Positions 7,786 to 15,337 of a stretch of DNA of 64,000 nt are shown one piece after another. The position numbers and the translations under genes are program-made. Location: the NCBI RefSeq assembly GCF_022414535.1, contig NZ_JADWYM010000028.1, positions 1-64,000 of the forward strand, in the 5' to 3' direction. Position 1 is the first letter of the stretch, and every line of letters begins with the position of its first letter. This DNA comes from Streptomyces sp. MUM 2J. Its GTDB lineage: Bacteria; Actinomycetota; Actinomycetes; Streptomycetales; Streptomycetaceae. The notes below the pieces were generated by a model that had not been told where the DNA came from, searched no databases, and was given only the letters and a program-made list of their open reading frames with translations.

Positions 7786-9159
7786 ATGAACGTCTCGGTC
7801 GTCGTGTTCACCTCCGATCTGCGGCTGCACGACCATCCACCGCTGCGGGCCGCCCTCGACGGCTCGCGGCCGGTGGTGCCGGTGTTCGTGCGGGACCCCG
7901 CCGTCGACCGCGCCGGATTCGCCGCGCCCAACCGGCTCGCCTTCCTCGCCGACTGCCTGCGCGACCTGGACGCGGGGCTGCGCGAGCGCGGCGGACGTCT
8001 GATCGTGCGCCACGGCGACACGGTCGAGGAGGTGTGCAAGGTGGCCGCCGAGGCGGACGCCGACGAGGTGCACCTGGCGGCCGAGGCGGGCGCCTTCGCC
8101 CACCGGCGCGAGCGGCGGCTGCGCCGCGCGCTGGAGACGGAGGGGCGGCGGCTGCACGTCCACGACACGGTGACGACGGCCGTGCCGCCCGGGGCGGTCA
8201 CCCCTGCCTCCTCCGACCACTTCGCCGTCTTCACACCGTACTTCCGGCACTGGTCGCAGCAGCCGCTGCGGGACGCCCTGGCCGCCCCGCGGGTGGTGCG
8301 CGTGCCCGACGGGATCGGTTCGGCGCAGCTGCCCTCCCGCAACGGTACGGCGAGGCTGTCCGCGGGGCTCGCGCCCGGCGGCGAGACCGAGGGCAGGCGG
8401 CGGATGGCCGAGTGGCTGCGCTCGGGCGCGGAGTCGTACGAGGACCGCCACGACGACCTGGCGGGCGACGCGACCTCCCGGCTGTCGCCGCACCTGCACT
8501 TCGGCACGGTGTCGCCCGTCGAACTCGTCCACCGGGCGCGCCGGGGGGGCGGTCCCGGCGCCGAGGCGTTCGTGCGCCAGCTCGCCTGGCGCGACTTCCA
8601 CCGCCAGGTCCTCGCGGCGCGGCAGGACGTGGCGCGCTCCGACTACCGCACCCGGCACGACCGCTGGCGGTCCGGGCCGTCGGCGGAGGCGGACGCCGAG
8701 GCCTGGAAGGAGGGCCGGACCGGCTACCCGATCGTGGACGCCGCGATGCGGCAGCTGCTGCACGAGGGCTGGATGCACAACCGGGGGCGGCTGCTGACCG
8801 CCAGCTTCCTCACCAAGACGCTGTACATCGACTGGCGCGTGGGCGCCCGCCACTTCCTGGACTGGCTGGTGGACGGCGACATCGCCAACAACCAGCTGAA
8901 CTGGCAGTGGATGGCGGGCACGGGCACCGACACCCGCCCCAACCGGGTCCTCAACCCGCTGGCGCAGGCCAAGCGGTACGACCCGGACGGCGCGTACGTG
9001 CGCCGCTGGGTGCCCGAGCTGTCCGGTGTGCGGGGCGCCGAGGTGCACGAACCGTGGAAGCTGTCCGGTGCGCGGCGCGCCGCGCTCTCCTACCCGGACC
9101 CGGTCGTCGACCTGCCGGAGGGGCTGGCTCGCTTCAAGCAGGCCCGCGGACTGGACTGA
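7786..9159 (+). CDS. phr: Deoxyribodipyrimidine photolyase
   Basis: This 457-residue FAD-containing repair enzyme splits cyclobutane pyrimidine dimers using light. Residues 1-130 are the alpha/beta antenna domain (VVVFTSDLRLHDHPPL). The helical FAD domain includes LSPHLHFGTVSP, FVRQLAWRDFHRQV, GYPIVDAAMRQL, GWMHNRGRL and the C-terminal NQLNWQWMAGTGTDTRP, which carries the flavin pocket and electron-transfer tryptophans. The length is normal for class I photolyases. AGGAG lies nine bases before the ATG. It converges on a LitR/CarH-type photoreceptor gene, and in Streptomyces LitR proteins control light-inducible genes including photolyase, so light-dependent regulation is likely. Confidence 0.92.
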   Translation: MNVSVVVFTSDLRLHDHPPLRAALDGSRPVVPVFVRDPAVDRAGFAAPNRLAFLADCLRDLDAGLRERGGRLIVRHGDTVEEVCKVAAEADADEVHLAAEAGAFAHRRERRLRRALETEGRRLHVHDTVTTAVPPGAVTPASSDHFAVFTPYFRHWSQQPLRDALAAPRVVRVPDGIGSAQLPSRNGTARLSAGLAPGGETEGRRRMAEWLRSGAESYEDRHDDLAGDATSRLSPHLHFGTVSPVELVHRARRGGGPGAEAFVRQLAWRDFHRQVLAARQDVARSDYRTRHDRWRSGPSAEADAEAWKEGRTGYPIVDAAMRQLLHEGWMHNRGRLLTASFLTKTLYIDWRVGARHFLDWLVDGDIANNQLNWQWMAGTGTDTRPNRVLNPLAQAKRYDPDGAYVRRWVPELSGVRGAEVHEPWKLSGARRAALSYPDPVVDLPEGLARFKQARGLD

Positions 9160-9177
9160 GGTGCACGGCAGGGCCGT

Positions 9178-10194
9178 TCAGCCGGTGGCCCCGGTGGTGT
9201 GCCCGTGCCGCAGGACCCGCAGCGCCTCCTGGAGGGTCGGCGGCCGGAGCACGCCGTGGCCCGGCTGCCCGGCCCAGCCGGGACCGCCCAGCACGACCTG
9301 CGGCCTTCGGCGCGCACCCCGCACACCCCACTGGGTGCCGGCGACGTGCCGGGCGAGCGGAAGGCTCGCGCTGGAGCGGGCCTGCGCCCACAACACCACG
9401 GCCGACGGGCCCAGCCGCCGGACCGCGGCCGTGAGGGCCTCGGCCGGCACGGCGGCGCCGAGCATGCGCGTCGGGATACCGAGGCCGCTCAGCCCGGCGT
9501 TCAGTGCCTCCAGCGGGAGGGTGTGCTGCTCTCCGGGTACGCACGCCAGCATCACGGGCCCGGGGCCGGGGCCGCCGTACGGCGCTGGAGGGCGGGTGCA
9601 GCGGCGCAGGGCCGTGGAGACGTGCCAGGACAGCAGGTGTTCGACCTCGACGTACCGGTCCCCGGAGGACTCCCAGGTGCGGCCGACGGCGTGCAGGGTG
9701 GGCACCATCACCTCCTGCCAGGCGACGGTGAGGCCGTGCTCCTCGACCGCCGCGGTCAGCAGTTCCTCGACGACAGGGGCGTCGAGCCGTACGGCCGCGC
9801 GGGCCAGACCGCGGCACTCCTGCCGGACGTCGCCGAGCGCCAGGGGGCCCGACGGGCCGGTGCCGGCGGCCGGTGTCCGCCGCCGTGACGACGGCGGTCC
9901 GGGCGCGGCCGCCGACTCCTTGGCCGCGCGAGCGGCCTCGGCGGGGGGCACGCCCTCGGCGGTCAGGCGGCACAGCGTCTCCAGCATCGCCACGTCGCGC
10001 GGCGACCAGCGGCGGTGCCGGCCCTCGCCGCGGACCGCGGGGCCGATGCCGTAGCGGCGGTCCCAGGACCGCAGGGTGGTGGGCGACACGCCGAGGCGGC
10101 GTGCCACCGCGCCGGTGGTGAGACCGGAGGCGCCGCGGGGACCACCGGCCGGAGGGCGGTGGTCGGCCCCGGAGTCGTCGTCGGTCCGATCCAT
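9178..10194 (-). CDS. litR: LitR/CarH-type B12-dependent MerR photoreceptor
   Basis: The 338-residue regulator has an N-terminal MerR-type helix-turn-helix (residues 25-70, TGAVARRLGVSPTTLRSWDRRYG), a linker, a helical cap domain and a Rossmann-like cobalamin-binding domain (about 200-320). The photoreceptor signature is recognisable: a Trp (TWESSGDRY) followed by VEVEHL in the cap, and GEQHTLP with the lower-axial His. The Trp-to-Glu/His spacing is one residue longer than I recall for Thermus CarH. Known members bind adenosylcobalamin in the dark, repress DNA, and release it on illumination. It converges with phr and faces away from the SPW gene. The 11-base direct repeats just upstream could be its own operator. 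Function is by family; no crt genes are adjacent. Confidence 0.85.
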   Translation of the reverse strand: MDRTDDDSGADHRPPAGGPRGASGLTTGAVARRLGVSPTTLRSWDRRYGIGPAVRGEGRHRRWSPRDVAMLETLCRLTAEGVPPAEAARAAKESAAAPGPPSSRRRTPAAGTGPSGPLALGDVRQECRGLARAAVRLDAPVVEELLTAAVEEHGLTVAWQEVMVPTLHAVGRTWESSGDRYVEVEHLLSWHVSTALRRCTRPPAPYGGPGPGPVMLACVPGEQHTLPLEALNAGLSGLGIPTRMLGAAVPAEALTAAVRRLGPSAVVLWAQARSSASLPLARHVAGTQWGVRGARRRPQVVLGGPGWAGQPGHGVLRPPTLQEALRVLRHGHTTGATG

Positions 10195-10208
10195 GGTGCC
10201 GACTCTAC

Positions 10209-10225
10209 CGATGCACGAACGATGC
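10209..10225. promoter_or_regulatory. 11-base-period direct repeats upstream of litR
   Basis: CGATGC occurs at 10209-10214 and again at 10220-10225, an 11-base period, 15-31 bases upstream of the litR start. CarH-type proteins bind tandem 11-base direct repeats, so this is a plausible autoregulatory operator. Only two half-sites are evident. Confidence 0.35.
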
Positions 10226-10446
10226 GAACCGCGGTCGCCGGTGTCCCCGGTCCGGCGCGGGCCGCCGCCGACCGGACCCCCGCGCCGGAGCCGCCCGCGC
10301 GCCCCGGGAGGGGTGCCGGGCGGGAGGAGCGTCGTACGTGGCTGCCCGGGATGAGCCGATGCGCCCCCGGGAAAGTGTCCGCGTCTCCCTGCCGACCACT
10401 ACACATAAGGCCGAAATAAGCGCAAAATGGAGTTAACGCGGCGCTT

Positions 10447-10470
10447 ACCGCGTACCGCATCAGACGCGGT
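10447..10470. promoter_or_regulatory. Inverted repeat upstream of the SPW gene
   Basis: ACCGCGT (10447-10453) and ACGCGGT (10464-10470) are perfect 7-base arms separated by ten bases, 27-50 bases before the SPW start. The stretch just upstream (10400-10440) is unusually A-rich for this genome. It is either an operator or a 5'-leader hairpin; the sequence does not decide. Confidence 0.35.
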
Positions 10471-10496
10471 CGGGCCTGCACGAAGGAGACGAGATC

Positions 10497-10937
10497 ATGG
10501 CCAACGTCTCGCACGGCACGGGTGACATCACCGCCCACCCGGATGTCTCGGAAATGCGGGCACGCTACGCCCGCATGCTCGGTGGACGCGACGTGGCTCT
10601 CGTGGACGGACCGGTGTTCCTGCTCGGCGTGTACTGCGCAGCGTCCCCGTGGATCGTCCACTACACCACCAGCCAGCCCACACTCGTGGTGCACAACCTG
10701 ATCATCGGCCTGGCGATCACCGTGCTGGCCCTGGGCTTCACCGCGGCGCCGGCCCGCATGTACGGCCTGAGCTGGGCGATGTGCGCCCTGGGCGTGTGGA
10801 TGATCGTCGCCCCGTGGATCGTCGGCGACAGCCCGGACGCGGGCGTCATCTGGAACAACGCCGTCATCGGCGGTCTGGCCGTGGTCCTCGGGCTGCTGTG
10901 CGCCGGCACGGCGGCCAGGAGCACGCCGCGGTCGTAG
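10497..10937 (+). CDS. SPW-repeat membrane protein
   Basis: This 146-residue integral membrane protein has four predicted helices arranged as two SPW repeats. The motif SPWIV appears near residue 51 and the related APWIV near residue 105, each preceded by a hydrophobic helix (FLLGVYCAA; MCALGVWMIV). SPW proteins are small membrane proteins of unknown function in actinobacteria and some proteobacteria. GAAGGAGA precedes the ATG by eight bases. The nearby GlsB-type gene suggests membrane stress adaptation. An inverted repeat lies in the leader region and a strong hairpin follows the stop. Confidence 0.85.
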   Translation: MANVSHGTGDITAHPDVSEMRARYARMLGGRDVALVDGPVFLLGVYCAASPWIVHYTTSQPTLVVHNLIIGLAITVLALGFTAAPARMYGLSWAMCALGVWMIVAPWIVGDSPDAGVIWNNAVIGGLAVVLGLLCAGTAARSTPRS

Positions 10938-10963
10938 GACAGGCACCGCCAGGAAGGGAAACC

Positions 10964-10998
10964 GGGCCGGGCCGCATCCCGCGGCTCCGGCCCTTTCA
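10964..10998 (+). terminator. Rho-independent-type terminator after the SPW gene
   Basis: GGGCCGGGCCGC (10964-10975) pairs with GCGGCTCCGGCCC (10981-10993), with one bulged base and a five-base loop, followed by TTTC. It begins 27 bases after the SPW stop codon. Confidence 0.7.
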
Positions 10999-11270
10999 CG
11001 GGTCCGGCGGCGTCTCGGCACCTCACCGCGCCCGTCCGCCGCCTGCCTCCCGCCCGGCCCCTTCGAGCGCCGCGCGGGCGACCGGCGTGCGGTTGCACAC
11101 GCCTGAACAGTGCGAAGGGCCGGGGAGCGACGGACGGCACGGGCGAAGGGCCGGAGCCCGGACACACCGCCGCGCGAACTCCCGCAGCGAACCCCCGGCG
11201 GAACGGAGTGTCCCGGCTCCGCGTGGGCAGAGAGACAGGCAACCGGACTTTCCCCGAGGAGAGGGCGAAG

Positions 11271-11534
11271 ATGGAGATCTCGGGCATCATCAGCGCCATC
11301 GTCATCGGCGCCGTCATCGGCGTCCTGGGACGCCTGGTCGTTCCCGGCCGCCAGCACATCGACGTCCTGTTGACGATCGCCGTCGGCATCGTTGCGGCGC
11401 TGCTCGGTTCGGCGATCGCCGCCGGGTTCGGCGTGGCCGACACCAAGGGCGTCGACTGGATCGAGTGGCTCATCCAGATCGGTCTCGCCTCGCTCGGCGT
11501 CGCCGCGCTGGACCGCAGCCGGGCGCGACGCTGA
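11271..11534 (+). CDS. GlsB/YeaQ/YmgE-family stress membrane protein
   Basis: The 87-residue protein has three short hydrophobic helices rich in Gly and Ala: ISGIISAIVIGAVIGVLGRL, then LLTIAVGIVAALLGSAIAAG, then WLIQIGLASLGVAAL. The pattern GxxxGxLGRLVVPG is typical of transglycosylase-associated (GlsB/YeaQ) proteins, induced by envelope or general stress in several bacteria; the molecular role is not known. I take the ATG at 11271, with GAGGAGAGG seven bases upstream, over an upstream in-frame ATG that adds a non-hydrophobic tail. A 16-base hairpin about 45 bases past the stop may end transcription. Confidence 0.85.
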   Translation: MEISGIISAIVIGAVIGVLGRLVVPGRQHIDVLLTIAVGIVAALLGSAIAAGFGVADTKGVDWIEWLIQIGLASLGVAALDRSRARR

Positions 11535-11578
11535 CGGACGGCGGAGCCCGGCTCCCGGAGCCACGGCGCCCTGGGCGA

Positions 11579-11596
11579 CACGGGCCACGGCCCGTG
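11579..11596. terminator. Hairpin downstream of the GlsB gene
   Basis: CACGGGCC and GGCCCGTG form perfect 8-base arms around AC. No T-run follows, so termination is uncertain. Apart from this, nothing is recognisable between 11535 and 11817. Confidence 0.35.
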
Positions 11597-11817
11597 CATG
11601 CGGGGCGTCGTGGTGGTGAGCGGGGCGAGTCCGGGGCGCCGCAGGACGGGCCGGCTGTCGCCGGTCCGCCTCGTGCACCGTCGGTGCCTGCCCGCCCGTC
11701 CCCCGATCAGTAGCCGCCCGACGGGCCGGGGTGCGCGTCCCGGGCCCGCTCCGGCGCTGGAGCGACGCCCCGGGATCGTGCCCCGCGCGGACGGGCGGGC
11801 TTCCGACACGAGCGCCG

Positions 11818-12531
11818 TCAGCGCTGCGCGCCCGGCCGGAAGCGCCGGTACAGGGCGGCTCCGCCGAGGATCAGGGCGGCGCTGCCCAGCACGCCGGGCG
11901 CGGTGAGGTCGGCGCCGGTGTGGGCGAGGGTCATCACCGGCTGCCGCGACGCCACCGGCGCCGCGGCAGCCGGCTCGGTGACGGGGTGCTGCCGGGGCGG
12001 TGAGGTGGGCCGGGGCTCCGGAGTCTCGGGGCGGTCGGGGCTCCCGGGGAGTTCGGGACGGTCACCGGTCCCGGTCGTGGCGGTGTTGCCGATGGCCGGG
12101 TTGAGGACGCCGACCACGTTCACGGTGTTGCCGCTGGCCTGGACCGGGAGGTCGACCGGCAGTTGGAGGCCGTTGCCGGAGAGCACGCCCGGGGACCCCT
12201 TCGTCTCGCTCCGGGCCTCCGACGTGCCCGGCGCCCCGCCCGCGGCGCCGTCGGGCACGGCATCGTCGGAGCCGCCCCGTGCGCCGGCCGAGGCACCGGC
12301 GGCGGTGCAGGTGTTGCCCGCGGCCGGGTTGAGCAGCCCTACGACGCTCACCGTGTTGCCGCAGGCGTTCACCGGGAGGTGCACGGGCAACTGGGCGACG
12401 TTGCCGGAGATCACACCCGGCGACCGCGCGGCGGAGCCGTCGGCCGCGGAGTCGGCGTGGGCCGGCGCCGCCACCAGCGCGCCGGAGGCTGCGGCCACGG
12501 CGATCACACCGTTTCGGGTAACCCGCTTCAT
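11818..12531 (-). CDS. Long chaplin with two chaplin domains and sortase signal
   Basis: This 237-residue secreted, wall-anchored aerial-hyphae surface protein has a signal peptide at residues 1-27 (cleavage after AHA). Chaplin domain 1 follows (SPGVISGNVAQLPVHLPV, with the usual two Cys), then a Ser/Ala/Gly linker and domain 2 (SPGVLSGNGLQLPVDLPV). A Pro-rich wall-spanning stretch and the C-terminal sorting signal LAHTG, hydrophobic segment and RRFRPGAQR tail complete it. LAxTG is the motif used by Streptomyces class E sortases. Domain 2 lacks both cysteines (NACGN becomes QASGN, GNTC becomes GNTA), so only domain 1 could form the disulfide. Chaplins assemble into amyloid-like fibres on aerial hyphae. 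A candidate BldN-type promoter lies upstream. Confidence 0.92.
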   Translation of the reverse strand: MKRVTRNGVIAVAAASGALVAAPAHADSAADGSAARSPGVISGNVAQLPVHLPVNACGNTVSVVGLLNPAAGNTCTAAGASAGARGGSDDAVPDGAAGGAPGTSEARSETKGSPGVLSGNGLQLPVDLPVQASGNTVNVVGVLNPAIGNTATTGTGDRPELPGSPDRPETPEPRPTSPPRQHPVTEPAAAAPVASRQPVMTLAHTGADLTAPGVLGSAALILGGAALYRRFRPGAQR

Positions 12532-12606
12532 CGGTTCCCTGCCTTCCAGACTTGGTCGCGGGCACTCGCCCGCACCGGACCGCGGGCATGTGCCCGCACC
12601 GGATAG

Positions 12607-12631
12607 AACGCATCCGAACCGTCCGGGTTAT
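12607..12631 (-). promoter_or_regulatory. Candidate BldN/ECF-type promoter of the chaplin gene
   Basis: On the minus strand ATAAC (12631-12627) is followed after 16 bases by CGTT (12610-12607), about 75 bases upstream of the chaplin start. AAC at -35 with CGT at -10 is the ECF pattern, and chaplin promoters in Streptomyces depend on the ECF factor BldN. The first base of the -35 element departs from the GTAAC I would expect. The remaining sequence up to the divergent peptidase gene shows no other clear element. Confidence 0.4.
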
Positions 12632-12860
12632 GGCTTCTCTTCCGTTCACCCCCATCGGGCGCACATGAGCCGAACTGTGGGCAGAACCGGCGATACGCCG
12701 CTATGGGAGCCGGCCCGGGGCCGGGTGGGCGCGGGGCGGGGCCCGGCGCGCCGGCCCTCTCCGCCGGCCCTGTCCGCCGGGAGGCGGAGCCCTGGGGGGC
12801 CGCCTATGGTGAGCGAGGGCGCCGGATCCGGTCCGCGACGGGGCGCCTGTGGAGGCGCCG

Positions 12861-14456
12861 ATGCTGGCCAAGCTGTCGAAGCGGTGCGCCGCGCCGGCGC
12901 GCTGTGCCCTCGTGGTCGCCGCCGGGCTCGCCCTGCTCGCCCCGGCGCTGCCGGTGCACGGCGGGAACGGCACGGACGGCGGCGCGCGCCCCGACCTGAG
13001 CCGGTTCTACCAGCAGAAGGTGACATGGTCGGCGTGCCCGGGCGGGGGGATGCCGGAGGATCTCCAGTGTGCCGACGTGACCGTCCCCCTCGACTATGCC
13101 GATCCGGGCGCGGGCACCCTCGACCTGGCGCTCGCCCGCTACCGCGCCACGGGGCACCGCCGCGGCTCGGTGGTGCTGAACTTCGGCGGTCCCGGCGGCG
13201 CGGGGACGGAACAGCTCGCGGCCGGCGGCAAGGACTTCATGGGTCTGACCGACAACTACGACGTGGTCTCCTTCGACCCCCGGGGCGTCGGCCGCTCCTC
13301 GCCGGTCAGCTGCGGCGACGGCCAGGACAGCGCCCTGGCCGCCATCGACGGCAGCAACGGCGTCGAGCGCCCCGAGACCCTGCTGCGGCAGCTGCGGACG
13401 GCGGCCACCGCGTGCGAGAAGCACTCGGGGCCGGTCCTGAAGCACATCGGCACGGTCGACGCGGCGCGGGACCTCGACGTCATACGGCAGGCTCTCGGCG
13501 ACCGGAAGCTCAACTACCTCGGCTTCTCCTACGGCACCCGGCTCGGCGCGGTCTACGCGGCCGAGTTCCCCGGCAGGGTGGGGCGCATCGCCCTGGACGG
13601 CGTGGACACGCTCACCGAGCCGCTGACCGAACAGGGCCTCGCAGGCGCCCGGGGGCAGCAGGTGGCGCTGGAGGACTTCGTCGCCTGGTGCGTGAAGGAC
13701 ATCGCCTGCCCCCTCGGGCAGGACGCCCGCTCCGGGCGGGAGGCCGCCGTCCGGCTGGTGCGGTCCCTCGACCGGGATCCCGTGCCGACCGGATTCGGTG
13801 AGCCGTTCACCGGCCAGGACCTGGTGGACGCCTTCGGGCAGGCCCTCTACAGCAGGGAGCTGTGGCCGTCGCTGGAGCGCGCCCTGGCCGAGCTGGTCGA
13901 GGACGGCGATCCCAGCGGGGTCGTGGGGTTCACGGCCGGCGGTTACGCCCTGCCGCTGCGGCAGCAGCGGGTACCGCACAGCGGGCTCGTGGACCCCGAC
14001 GACGTGCCGCTGGACAACCTGCCGGCGGCGCTGATGGCGATCAACTGCGCCGACGACCCGGACCGCCCGGACGCCGCCCGGCTCACCCGCGAGCTCGGCC
14101 GGCTGCGGTCCGCCTACGACCACGCCTCCCCCGTCTTCGGGGAGTACCGGCTGACGCAGGTGCTGATGTGCTACGGCCGCCCGAAGGGCACCGACTTCAT
14201 ACGCGAGCGGGTCAAGGACCTCGCCACGCCGAAGATGCTGCTCGTCGGCACCCGGGGCGACCCGGCGACGCCGTACCGCTGGACGGTGGAGACCGCCGAG
14301 CGGCTCGGCCCGTCCGCGGTCGTCCTCGACAACCACGGCGAGGGCCACACCGGCTACGGCTCCTCCACGTGTGTGCACGGCAAGGTCGATGCGTTCCTGC
14401 TGTACGGCACCCTGCCGCCCAGCGGCAGCTCCTGCGGGGCCGAGAAGGACGAGTGA
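12861..14456 (+). CDS. Secreted tripeptidyl aminopeptidase-like alpha/beta hydrolase
   Basis: This 531-residue exported serine hydrolase of the SlpD/SlpE-TAP family removes N-terminal tripeptides in characterised relatives. After a signal peptide (ALVVAAGLALLAPALPVHG), the sequence shows VVLNFGGPGGAGT (oxyanion hole), SFDPRGVGRSSPV, the nucleophile elbow LGFSYGTRLG, and near the C-terminus TRGDPATPYRWT (Asp) and GEGHTGYGSSTCV (His), the last typical of the TAP C-terminal domain. The ATG at 12861 has GGAGG six bases upstream; an in-frame GTG at 12849 would overlap that site and is less likely. It diverges from the chaplin gene. A role in mycelial protein turnover is inferred. Confidence 0.88.
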   Translation: MLAKLSKRCAAPARCALVVAAGLALLAPALPVHGGNGTDGGARPDLSRFYQQKVTWSACPGGGMPEDLQCADVTVPLDYADPGAGTLDLALARYRATGHRRGSVVLNFGGPGGAGTEQLAAGGKDFMGLTDNYDVVSFDPRGVGRSSPVSCGDGQDSALAAIDGSNGVERPETLLRQLRTAATACEKHSGPVLKHIGTVDAARDLDVIRQALGDRKLNYLGFSYGTRLGAVYAAEFPGRVGRIALDGVDTLTEPLTEQGLAGARGQQVALEDFVAWCVKDIACPLGQDARSGREAAVRLVRSLDRDPVPTGFGEPFTGQDLVDAFGQALYSRELWPSLERALAELVEDGDPSGVVGFTAGGYALPLRQQRVPHSGLVDPDDVPLDNLPAALMAINCADDPDRPDAARLTRELGRLRSAYDHASPVFGEYRLTQVLMCYGRPKGTDFIRERVKDLATPKMLLVGTRGDPATPYRWTVETAERLGPSAVVLDNHGEGHTGYGSSTCVHGKVDAFLLYGTLPPSGSSCGAEKDE

Positions 14457-14492
14457 GCCGCCCGGCAGCCGCGAGCGCCGCAGGGCCGGGCC

Positions 14493-15272
14493 TCAGACGC
14501 CGTCCGACAGGAACCGCTCGATCGCGGCGGTGAGTTCGGCCGGCTTCTCCACCGGCAGCTCGTGGCCGGCGTCGACCATGCGCACCACGGCGTCCGGGTA
14601 GGCGGTCGCCATGCGCAGCATCTGCTTCACCGGCAGTTGCACGTCGTGGCTGCCGTGCACCAGGAGGGTGGGCACGCGGATCTCGCCGACCCGGTCGAGG
14701 ACGTCGAAGTTCCGCATGGCGCCGTACAGCGTCATGACGACCTCGCGCGAGATGCCCCCGGACGCCTGGACGTACGCCCTGACCTCCTCGCGCGGGTAAC
14801 CGGGGGCGAAGGCGCGCTGGATGTTGGCGGCGATGAACAGCTTGAACGGCACCAGCGTCGACGCCGCCATCAGCAGGGCCCGGCCGGGGCTGTAGGCCAT
14901 GCGGCTGATGGAGTTCACCAGGACCAGCCGCTCGACCCGCTCGGGGTGCGAGAGCGCGATGGTCTGGGCGGTCATGCCGCCCATGGAGTGCCCGATCAGC
15001 ACACACCGCTCGATCTTGAGGTGGTCCAGGAGGGCGAGGACGTCCCGGGCCACCTCCTCGATCGTGCGCACTCCCGCCCCGGTGCTGTCGCCGTGGCCCC
15101 GCAGGTCGAGGCGGACGACACGGTGGTGGACGGAGAAGTGTGCCGTCTGGTGGTCCCAGCGGTGCCGGTTCGCGGTCCAGCCGTGCACGAACACCAGGGG
15201 CACGCCCCCACCGTCGCGGGGGCCCTCGTCGTCGTACGTCAACGTCGCGCCGTCGACCTCGAACTGCGGCAT
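14493..15272 (-). CDS. Alpha/beta-fold hydrolase
   Basis: The 259-residue single-domain hydrolase has a complete triad: nucleophile elbow LIGHSMGGM (Ser near residue 96), Asp in VHGSHDVQLP and His in MVDAGHELPVE. The oxyanion region reads VFVHGWTANRHRW. Overall it resembles the non-haem peroxidase/esterase branch. It is the last gene of the same-strand run that includes the FAAL and polyketide synthase genes, 65 bases after the Cys-type hydrolase, so it may act on that pathway's product or be an independent esterase. Nothing in the sequence fixes the substrate. Confidence 0.8.
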   Translation of the reverse strand: MPQFEVDGATLTYDDEGPRDGGGVPLVFVHGWTANRHRWDHQTAHFSVHHRVVRLDLRGHGDSTGAGVRTIEEVARDVLALLDHLKIERCVLIGHSMGGMTAQTIALSHPERVERLVLVNSISRMAYSPGRALLMAASTLVPFKLFIAANIQRAFAPGYPREEVRAYVQASGGISREVVMTLYGAMRNFDVLDRVGEIRVPTLLVHGSHDVQLPVKQMLRMATAYPDAVVRMVDAGHELPVEKPAELTAAIERFLSDGV

Positions 15273-15337
15273 GGGGCGCCCTCCTGGAATGCGAACCGGT
15301 TACTCGCCGGTAGCCTAGTCGGCGGGGCGCCCGGCCG

